Source: Chiua virens (lineage: Eukaryota; Basidiomycota; Agaricomycetes; Boletales; Boletaceae). From it: DNA of 64,000 bases. The notes beneath the pieces are model-generated. The model worked only from the letters and a program-made list of their open reading frames with translations. It ran no database searches and had not been told where the DNA came from. Numbering within the stretch: position 1 is the stretch's first letter; each line of letters opens with the position of its first letter. The DNA is taken from NCBI GenBank assembly GCA_019787685.1, contig JAHNUO010000003.1:62001-126000 (forward strand), given 5' to 3'. The position numbers and the translations under genes are program-made. This document shows, piece by piece, positions 54,880 through 64,000 of this stretch.

Positions 54880-55190
54880 AGGCGCCAGCCGAGCCACATG
54901 GTTTACGTCGAGCAAAAAAGGAAGGATTGTATTGGTAAGCGACGGTTACAGAGATAGCCGACACAGGCGAAATAGCCGAAAATTACGCGGTACGCGAAAA
55001 AAGCGTCGGATAGGTAGCCTCAGACCACTGTCCCACGACGTTCTCCGCTAACTTATTGACGAGGCGTTTCACCCGAGTCGTTGCCTCGCAAGGTTATTTT
55101 TTTGGGTTTGTAAAGTTTGAGTAGGTAGTGGATTATCTGAGTCAAGGTAAATGGTTTTATTTTATTTGAGTATTCAAGTATATACAACAT
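54880..55190. repeat. Block-boundary module 2
   Basis: Same order as module 1, including GAGCCACATGGTTTACGT, CGAAAAAAGCGTCGGATAGG, the ACGAGGC/GCCTCGC stem and the AT-rich tail. Modules 1 and 2 form one subtype. Confidence 0.8.
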
Positions 55191-57479
55191 TCAATGTAGA
55201 CTCAAGTAGTCAAATTTATGATCAACAGCAAAACAAAGATACCAGAGTGAAATTAAAATCCAGGAAGGGTTGAGGGAACTGGGATAACTGGGACATGTTG
55301 CAGCAGTCTCGGGTTGATGTAAAGGCAGGAATAGGACCTAAGTAGAGTAAGTAGAGTGGGCACCAAGGGGCAAATCAACCAGTTGCGAAACAAACATACC
55401 ACCTTGAAATTGAGACACAAAGGGGGATGGAGGCAAGAGGAGTGACTGGGACATGTCAGGGCTGTTTGATGTCGATATGGAGGTGGGAATGGCAGCTAAA
55501 TATACTAAATGGAGTGAGCATGATCGACGAATCGATCAACAGCGAAATGAATGTACCAAAATGAAATTAAGATCTAGGGAGGATCAAGGCAACTGGGGAG
55601 ACTGGGATGGATCAGGGCCATTTTGGTTGAAGTGAAAGCAGGACTGGTACCTAAATGGACCCAATGGAGTGAGTACAAAGCAGCGAATCATTCAGTAGCG
55701 AAACAAACGTACCACAGTGAATTTGAGGTCCAAGGGTCGAGGCAAGTGGGGCAGCTTGGTACATGTCGAGGCCGTTTTGTGCAGATATAAGGGTGAGGAT
55801 AGCACCCAAATACACTCAATGGAGTGAGTAGTGAGCGCTGAAACAATCGAGGGCGAAACGAACATACCACAGTGAATTTGAGGTCCAAGGGGGGTCAAGG
55901 CATGTAGGGTAACGGGGGCGTGCCAGGGCCGTTTCGGGTCGACATAAAGGCATGAATGGGACCTAAATAGACGTAGTAAAGTGTGCCCCAAGCAGCGAAT
56001 CAACCGGTTGTGAAATGAACGTACCACATTGATATTTCAGTTCAAGGGGGAAGGGGAGGCAAGGGGAGCGACTGGGACATGTCGGGGGTGTTTCGGGTCG
56101 ACGTAAAGGCATGAATGGGACCTAAATAGACGTAGTAAAGTGTGTCCCAAGCGGCAAATCAACCGGTCGTGAAACGAACATACCACATTGATATTTCAGT
56201 CCAAGGGGGGAGGGGAGGCAAGGGGAGCGACTGGGACATGTCGGGGGTGTTTCGGGTCGACGTAAAGGCAGGAATGGCACCTAAATAGACTCAGTAGAGT
56301 GGGCCCCAAGCGGGAAATCAATTGGTCGCGAAATGAACGTACCACATTGAAATTTCAGTCTAAGGGGGGAGGGGAGGCAAGAGGAGCGGCTGGGACTTGT
56401 CGGGGCCATTTGAAGTCGATGTAAAGGTAGGAATGGTGGCTAAATAGACTAAATGTAGTGAATATAAAGCGACGAATCGATCGACGGCAAAACGAACGTA
56501 CCAGAGCGACAATAAGATCTAGGGAGGGTCGAGGCAAGTGGGGTGACCGGGATGCGTCGGGGCTGTTTCGGGTGGATGTAAATGTGGGAATGGGACCTAA
56601 ATATGCTCAATGGAGTGAGTACCAAGTGGTGAAACGATTGGTGGTGAAACGAACGTACCACACTGAATTTGAGGTCCAAGGGTGGTCAAGGCATGTAAGA
56701 TAACCGGGACGTGCCGGGGCTATTTTGGGTCGACATAAAGGCATGAATGGCACCTAAATAGACGTAATAGAGTGTGCCCCAAGCGGCGAATCAACCGGTC
56801 GTGAAATGAACGTACCACAATGATATTTCAGTCCAAGGGGGGAGGGGAGGCAAGGGGAGCGACTGGGACATGTCGGGGGTATTTCGGGTCGACATAAAGG
56901 CGTGAATGGCACCTAAATAGATATAATAGAGTGTGCCCCAAGCGGCGAATCAACCGGTTGTGAAACGAACATACCACATTGATATTTCAGTCCAATGGGG
57001 AGGGGAGGCAAGGGCAGCGACTGGGACATGTCGGGGGTGTTTCGGGTCGATGTAAAGGTAGGAATGGTGGCTAAATAGACTAAATGTAGTGAATATGAAG
57101 CGACGAATCGATCGACGGCATAACGAACGTACCAGAGCAAAAATAAGATCTAGGGAGGGTCAAGGCAAGTGGGGTGACCGGGATGTATTGGGGCTGTTTC
57201 AGGTCAATGTAAAGGTAAGAATAGCACCTAAATACACTCAAAAGAGTGAGTACAAAGCGACGAATCAATCGGCGATGAAACGGACGTACCAGAGCAAATT
57301 TGAGGTCGAAGGGGGGGGCTGAGGCAAGTGGTGTGACCGGGATGTGTCGGGGCCATTTCGGGTCGATGTAAAGTTGGGAACAGCACCTGGATACACTCCA
57401 TGGAGCATGTACCAAGCGACAAAACAAACAGCGACGAAACGGACGTACCAGGGAGAATTTGAGGTGCAAAAGGCGGGGT

Positions 57480-57750
57480 CAAGTCAAAGGGACAGCCCAA
57501 AAAGGCAAGCACGTGGCATTTAGCGACTGAAGCGCACAGCCGAGCGAGGAGCGAGACAGCCGAAATAGGCGTCGGGTAGGAATATTCCCACACCCCGTTC
57601 TCCGTTAACTTATAGACGAGGTGTTTCACCCGAGTCGTTGCCTCGTAAGGTTAATTTTTTTGGGTTTGTAAATAGTGGATTGTCTGAGTCAAGGTAAATT
57701 ATGAGCAAGGTTTTACTTTATTTGAGTATTCAAGTATGTACAAAATTCAA
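57480..57750. repeat. Block-boundary module 3
   Basis: Different left half from modules 1 and 2: GGCACGTGG-type sequence, TTTAGCGACTGAAGCGCACA and GCCGAAATAGGCGTCGGGTA, then the same hairpin and AT-rich tail. It has no (GCGACCGAM)n expansion. Confidence 0.8.
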
Positions 57751-59039
57751 ATGTAGACTCATGTAGTTCAATGTATGATTGAGGGTGAAACAAACATACC
57801 AGAGTGAAATCAGGAAGGGTCAAGGGAAGTGGGGTAACTGGGACATGCCACAGCAGTCTCGGGTTGATGTAAAGGCAGAAATAGGACCTAAATAGAGTAA
57901 GTAGAGTGGGCACCAAGGGGCAAATCAACCAGTCACGAAACGAACATACCACATTGAAATTGAAACACAAAGGGGGGTGGAGGCAAGAGGAGTGACTGGA
58001 ACATGTTGGGGCTGTTTAATGTTGATATAGAGGTGGGAATGGCAGCTAAATAGACTAAATGGAGTGAGTATGAATCAACGAATTGATTGACAGCAAAACG
58101 AACGTACCAAAATGAAATTAAGATCTAGGGAGGATTGAGGCAACTGGGGAGAAAAAGCAGGACTGGTACCCAAATGGACCCAATGGAGTGAGTACAAAGG
58201 GGCAAATCATTCAGTAGTGAAACGAACATACCAGAGTGAATTGAGTTGCAAGGAGGGTCAAGGCAAGTGGGGCGACTTGGTACATGTCGAGGCCATTTTG
58301 CGCAGATGTAAGGGCGAGGATAGCACCTACATATACTCAATGGAAATGAGTACTGAGTGCTGAAACGATCGGGGGCGAAACGAACGCACCACAGTGAATT
58401 TGAGGTCCGAGGGGGGTCAATGCATGTAGGGTAACCGGAACGTACTGGGGCTGTTTCGAGTCGACATCAAGGCGTGAATGGCACCTAAATAGACATAATA
58501 GAGTGTGCCCCAAGCGGCGAATCAACCGGTTGTGAAACGAACATGCCACATTGATATTTCGGACCAAGGGGGAGGGGAGGCAAGGGGAGCGACTGGGACA
58601 TGTCGGGGGTGTTTCGGGTCGATGTAAAGGTAGGAATGGTGGCTAAATAGACTAAATGTAGTGAGTATGAAGCGACGAATCGATCGACGGCAAAACGAAC
58701 GTACCAGAGCGAAAATAAGATCTAGGGAGGGTCAAGGCAAGTGGGGTGACCAGGATGTATTGGGGCTGTTTCGGGTCAATGTAAAGGTGGGAATGGGACC
58801 TAAATATGCTCAATGGAGTGAGTACCAAGTGGTGAAACGATCGGTGGTGAAACGAACGCACCACACTGAATTTGAGGTCCAGGGGGTCAAGGCAAGTGGG
58901 GTAACCAGGAGGGGTTGGGGCCATTTCGGGCCGACGTAAAGATTGGAATGGGACCTAAATACACTGAATGGAGTGTGTACCGAGCGACGAAACAAACAGC
59001 GGCGAAACGGACGTACCAGAGAGAATTTGTCCAAAAGGT

Positions 59040-59350
59040 GAGGTCGAGTCGAAAGCGAAGGGACGGCCCAAAAAGGCAACCACGTGGCATTTAGCGACTG
59101 AAGCGACCGACGCGACCGAAGCGCACAGCCAAGCGAGGAGCGAGACAGCCGAAATAGGCGTCGGGTAAGATTCTCCCACACCCCGTTCTCCGTTAACTTA
59201 TAGACGAGGCGTTTCACCCGAGTCGTTGCCTCGTGAGGCTAGTTTTTTGGGGGGTTGTAAAGTTTGAGTAGGTAGTGGATTATCTGAGTCAAAGTAAATG
59301 GTTTTATTTTATTTGAGTATTCAAGTATGTACAAAATTCAAATGTAGACT
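59040..59350. repeat. Block-boundary module 4
   Basis: Like module 3, with a short GCGACCGACGCGACCGAAGC expansion near 59097-59118, the same hairpin (ACGAGGC / GCCTCGT) and the AT-rich tail. Confidence 0.8.
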
Positions 59351-61469
59351 CATGTAGTTCAATTTATGATTGACAGTGAAATAAACATACCAGAGTGAAA
59401 TCAGGAAGGGTCAAGGGAAGTGGGGTAACTGGGACATGTCGCAGCAGTCTTGGGTTGATGTAAAGGCGGGAATAGGACCTCAATAGAGTAAGTAGAGTGG
59501 GCACCAAGGGGCAAATCAACTGGTCGCGAAACAAACGTACCACATTGAAATTGAGACAAAGGGGGATGGAGGCAAGAGGAGTGACTGGGACATGTTGGGG
59601 CTATTTGATATTGATATAGAGGTGGGAATGGCGGCTAAATAGACTAAATGGAGTGAGCATGAATTGACGAATCGATCGACAGCGAAACGAACGTACCAAA
59701 ATGAAATTGAGATCTAGGGAGGATCGAGGCAACCGGGGAGACTGAGATGGATCGGGGCCATTTTGGGTGGAAGTAAAAGCAGGACTGGTACCTAAATGGA
59801 CCCAATGGAGTGAGTACAAAGCAGCGAATGATTCAGTAGTGAAACGAACGTACCACAGTGAATTTGAGGTCCAAGGGGGGTCGAGGCAAGTGGGGCGGCT
59901 TGGTACATGTCGAGGCCGTTTTGCGCAGATGTAAGGGCGAGAATGGCACCCAAATACACTCAATGGAATGAGTACTGAGCGCTGAAACGATCGGGGGCGA
60001 AACGAACGTACCACAGTGAATTTGAGGTTCAAGGGGGGTCAAGGGATGTAGGGTAACCGGGGCGTGCCGGGGCCGTTTCGGGTCGACATAAAGATATGAA
60101 TGGGACCTAAATAGACGTAGTAAAGTGTGCCCCAAGCGGCGAATGAACCGGTTGTGAAACGAACGTACCACATTGAAATTTCAGTCCAAGGGGGAGGGGA
60201 GGCAAGGGGAGCGACTGGGACATGTCGGGGGTGTTTCGGGTCGACGTAAAGGCATGAATGGGACCTAAATAGACGTAGTGAAGTGTGCCCCAAGCGGCGA
60301 ATGAACCGGTTGTGAAACGAACGTACCACATTGATATTTCAGTCCAAGGGGGGAGGGGAGGCAAGGGGAGCGACTGGGACATGTCGGGGGTGTTTCGGGT
60401 CGACGTAAAGGCAGGCATGGCACCTAAATAGACTCAGTAGAGTGGTCCCCAAGCGGGAAATCAATTGGTCGCGAAATGAACGTACCACATTGAAATTTCA
60501 GTCTAAGGGGGGAGGGGAGGGAAGAGGAGCGGCTGGGACTTGTTGGGGCCATTTGAAGTCGATATAAAGGTAGGAATGGTGGCTAAATAGACTAAATGTA
60601 GTGAATACGAAGCGACGAATCGATCGACGGCAAACCGAACGTACCAGAGCGACAATAAGATCTAGGGAGGGTCGAGGCAAGTGGGGTGACCGGGATGCGT
60701 CGGGGCTGTTTCGGGTGGATGTAAAGGTGGGAATGGGACCTAAATATGCTCAATGGAGTGGGTAGCAAGTGGTGAAACGATCGGTGGTGAAACGAACGCA
60801 CCACACTGAATTTGAGGTCCAAGGGGGGTCAAGGCATGTAAGATAACCGGGACGTGCCGGGGCTGTTTTGGGTCGACATAAAGGTGTGAATGGCACCTAA
60901 ATAGACATAATAGAGTGTGCCCCAAGCGGCGAATGAACCGGTTGTGAAACGAATGTACCACATTGATATTTCAGTCCAAGGGGGAGGGGAGGCAAGGGGA
61001 GCGACTGGGACATGTCGGGGGTGTTTCGGGTCGATGTAAAGGTAGGAATGGTGGCTAAATATACTAAATGTAGTGAATATGAAGCGACGAATCGATCGAC
61101 GGCAAAACGAACGTACCAGAGCGAAAATAAGATCTAGGGAGGTCAAGGCAAGTGGGGTGACCGGGATGTATTTGGGCTGTTTCGGGTGGATGTAAAGGTG
61201 GGAATGGGACCTAAATATGCTCAATGGAGTGAGTACCAAGTGGTGAAACGATCGGTGGTGAAACGAATGCACCACACTGAATTTGAGGTCCAGGGGGGGT
61301 CGAGGCAAGTGGGGTAACCAGGATGTGTTGGGGCCATTTCGGGCCGACGTAAAGATTGGAATGGGACCTAAATACACTGAATGGAGTGTGTACCAAGCGA
61401 CGAAACAACCAGCGACGAAATGGACGTACCAGAGAGAATTTGAGGTCCAAAAGGTGAGGTTGAGTCGAA

Positions 61470-61800
61470 AGCGAAGGGACAGCCCAAAAAGGCAAGCACG
61501 TGGGATTTAGCGACTGAAGCGACCGACGCGACCGACGCGACCGAAGCGACCGACGCGACTGAAGCGCACAGCCGAGCGAGGAGCGAGAGAGCCGAAATAG
61601 GCGTCGGGTAAGACTTTCCCACACCCCGTTCTCCGTTAACTTATTGACGAGGCGTTTCACCCGAGTCGTTGCCTCGTAAGGTTAATTTTTTTGGGTTTGT
61701 AAAGTTTGAGTAGGTAGTGGATTGTCTGAGTCAAGGTAAATTATGAGCAAGGTTTTATTTTATTTGAGTATTCAAGTATGTACAAAATTCAATGTAGACT
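61470..61800. repeat. Block-boundary module 5
   Basis: Like modules 3 and 4, with the longest 9-bp GCGACCGAM expansion (about 61517-61566), then the hairpin and AT-rich tail. On the minus strand modules 3-5 open with ORFs starting MKxLVxKLTENGVWE. Confidence 0.8.
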
Positions 61801-64000
61801 CATGTAATTCAATTTATGATCAATGGTGAAACAAACATACCAGAGTAAAATCAGGAAGGGTCGAGGGAAGTGGGGTAACTGGGACATGTCACAGCAGTCT
61901 CGGGTTGATGTAAAGGTGGGAATAGGACCTAAATAGAGCAAGTAGAGTGGGCACAAAGGGGCAAATCAACCGGTCGCGAAACGAACATACTGCATTGAAA
62001 TTGAGACACAAAGGGGGTGGAGGCAAAAAGAGTGACTGGGACATGTCGGGGCTGTTTGATGTCGATATAGAGGTGGGAATGGCAGCTAAATAGACTAAAT
62101 GGAATGAGCATGAATCGATGAATCGATCGACAGCGAAACGAACGTACCAAAATGAAATTAAGATCTAGGGAGGATGGAGGCAACTGGGGAGACTGGGATG
62201 GATCACGGCCATTTCGGGTCGAAGTGAAAGCGGGACTGGTACCTAAATGGACCCAATGGAGTGAGTACAAAGCAGTGAATCATTCAGTAGTGAAACGAAC
62301 TTACCACAGTGAATTTGAGGTCCAAGGGGGGTCGAGGCAAGTGGGGCAGCTTGGTACATGTCAAGGCCATTTTGGGCAAATGTAAGGGCAAGGGATAGCA
62401 CCCAAATACACTCAATGGAATGAGTACTGAGCGCTGAAACGATCGGGGGTGAAACGAACGCACCACAGTGAATTTGAGGTCCAAGGGGGGTCAAGGCATG
62501 TAGGGTAATGGGGGCGTGCCGGGGCCATTTCGGGACAACATAAAGGCATGGATGGGACCTAAATGGACGTAGTAAAGTGTGCCCCAAGCAGCGAATCAAC
62601 CGGTCGTGAAACGAACGTACCGCATTGATATTGCAGTCCAAGGGGGGAGGGGAGGCAAGGGGAGCGACAGGGACATGTCGGGGGTGTTTCGGGTCGACGT
62701 AAAGGCATGAATGGGACCTAAATAGACGTAGTAAAGTGTGCCCCAAGCGGCAAATCAACCGGTCGTGAAACGAACGTACCACATTGATATTTCAGTCCAA
62801 GGGGGGAAGGGAGGCAAGGGGAGCGACTGGGACATGTCGGGGGTGTTTCGGGTCGATGTAAAGGCAGGAATGGCACCTAAATAGACTCAGTAGAGTGGGC
62901 CCCAAGCGGGAAATCAATTTGCCGCGAAATGAACGTACCACATTGAAATTAAGGTCCAAGGGGGGAGGGGAGGCAAGAGGAGCGGCTGGGACGTGTCGGG
63001 GCCATTTCAAGTCGATGTAAAGGTAGGAATGGTGGCTAAATAGACTAAATGTAGTGAATACGAAGCGACGAATCGATCGACGTCAAAACGAACGTACCAG
63101 AGCGACAATAAGATCTAGGGAGGGTCGAGGCAAGTGGGGTGAGCGGGATGCGTCGGGGCTGTTTCGGGTGGATGTAAAGGTGGGAATGGGACCTAAGTAT
63201 GCTCAATGGAGTGAGTACCAAGTGGTGAAACGATCGGTGGTGAAACGAACGCACCACACTGAATTTGAGGTCCAAGGGGGGTCAAGGCATGTAAGATAAC
63301 CAGGACATGCCGGGGCTGTTTTGGGTCGACATAAAGGCATGAATGGCACCTAAATAGACGTAATAGAGTGTGCCCCAAGCGGCGAATCAACCGGTCGTGA
63401 AATGAACGTACCACAATGATATTTCAGTCCAAGGGGGGAGGGGAGGCAAGGGGAGCGACTGGGACATGTCGGGGGTGTTTCGGGTCGACATAAAGGCGTG
63501 AATGGCACCTAAATAGACATAATAGAGTGTGCCCCAAGCGGCGAATCAACCGGTTGTGAAACGAACATGCCACATTGATATTTCGGACCAAGGGGGAGGG
63601 GAGGCAAGGGGAGCGACTGGGACATGTCGGGGGTGTTTCGGGTCGATGTAAAGGTAGGAATGGTGGCTAAATAGACTAAATGTAGTGAATATGAAGCGAC
63701 GAATCGACCGGTGGTGAAACGAACGCACCACACTGAATTTGAGGTCTAGGGGGGGTCAAGGCAAGTGGGGTAACCAGGATGTGTTGGGGCCATTTCGGGT
63801 CAATGTAAAGGTGGGAATGGGACCTAAATATGCTCAATGGAGTGAGTACCAAGTGGTGAAACGATTGGTGGTGAAACGAACGCACCACACTGAATTTGAG
63901 GTCCAGGGGGGTCAAGGCAAGTGGGGTAACCGGGATGTGTTGGGGCCATTTCAGGTCGACATAAAGATTGGAATGGGACCTAAATACACTGAATGGAGTG

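Larger units (their letters stand above)
52420..64000. repeat. Large satellite array: about 157-bp monomers grouped in blocks, runs off the window
   Basis: At least 11.5 kb and more than 60 monomers. Each monomer carries GAAACGAACGTACCA..., GTCCAAGGGGGG..., GGGRCATGTCGGGG, TTTCGGGTCGA...TAAAGG and ACCTAAATAGAC...AGTG in that order, with a period of about 155-160 bp. A distinct module recurs at 52584, 55058, 57615, 59203 and 61646, dividing the array into blocks of 2474, 2557, 1588, 2443 and more than 2355 bp. Corresponding monomers in different blocks resemble each other more than neighbours do. Long minus-strand ORFs cross several monomers but in more than one frame, which points to repetition, not to protein selection. 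Confidence 0.93.

Noticed and set aside
52800..64000. Dozens of minus-strand ORFs of 60-180 codons across the satellite
   Set aside because: They run in two alternative frames through the same monomers, start at arbitrary Met codons and lack domains. Repetition of a stop-poor sequence explains them.
52420..64000. Telomeric repeat array
   Set aside because: Monomers are about 157 bp and complex. No short TTAGGG-type repeats are present.

Overview
The window looks like a transposon-rich segment of a basidiomycete genome, most probably Agaricomycetes. The reasons are that spliced genes have introns of about 45-70 bp with GTRNGT...YAG ends, the mobile elements include KDZ transposases of both the CxC1 and CxC2 types, hAT, Tc1/mariner and chromodomain Ty3/gypsy elements, and several other genes resemble lineage-specific fungal families. 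I see no rRNA, tRNA or CRISPR. Only one clear metabolic gene is present, an 11-exon FAD monooxygenase at 48.5-50.7 kb.

Layout. 1-11.1 kb: a hAT element (left end outside the window) whose transposase gene has an almost pristine Ty3/gypsy chromovirus (Element A, 539-8258, LTRs differing at about 1 of 730 bp, target duplication AATTG) inserted inside one of its 54-bp introns. 11.1-14.2 kb: decayed small fungal genes. 14.2-24.7 kb: a minus-strand gene with an RNase H1 N-terminal-like domain, cut in two by an older copy of the same retrotransposon (Element B, 14635-24409, duplication AAGAG). The 5' LTR of Element B was itself hit by a 434-bp solo LTR (duplication GTAGT), which was then hit by a Tc1 element, so the nesting is four levels deep. 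25.3-29.6 kb: a decayed CxC2-type KDZ transposase gene, interrupted by a solo LTR (28569-29195, duplication GTCTG) related to the LTRs of Elements A and B. 29.8-37 kb: small hypothetical genes and several minisatellites. 37.1-46.5 kb: two minus-strand genes, a decayed low-complexity gene and an intact 1272-residue CxC1-type KDZ transposase with a C-terminal Ulp1-like protease domain. 51.4-52.3 kb: a candidate non-autonomous element built of hairpin repeats with TIR-like ends. 52.4-64 kb and beyond: a tandem array of about 157-bp monomers, arranged in blocks of about 1.6-2.5 kb separated by a recurring module.

How the parts work together. Elements A and B show a complete retroelement logic: a TATA box, a predicted 5' mRNA end complementary to the primer-binding site (Tf1-like self-priming), Gag, a GGGTTTT slippery site plus stem-loop at the gag stop, Pol with a chromodomain, and then an unusual C-terminal extension with two zinc knuckles. 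Older elements (Element B, hAT, KDZ-1) carry mostly C-to-T type lesions, very often CGA to TGA stops or losses of CpG, while Element A and KDZ-2 look fresh. This suggests CpG-directed decay of repeated DNA.

All exon models, domain calls and coordinates were made by hand from sequence alone. No database search was done.
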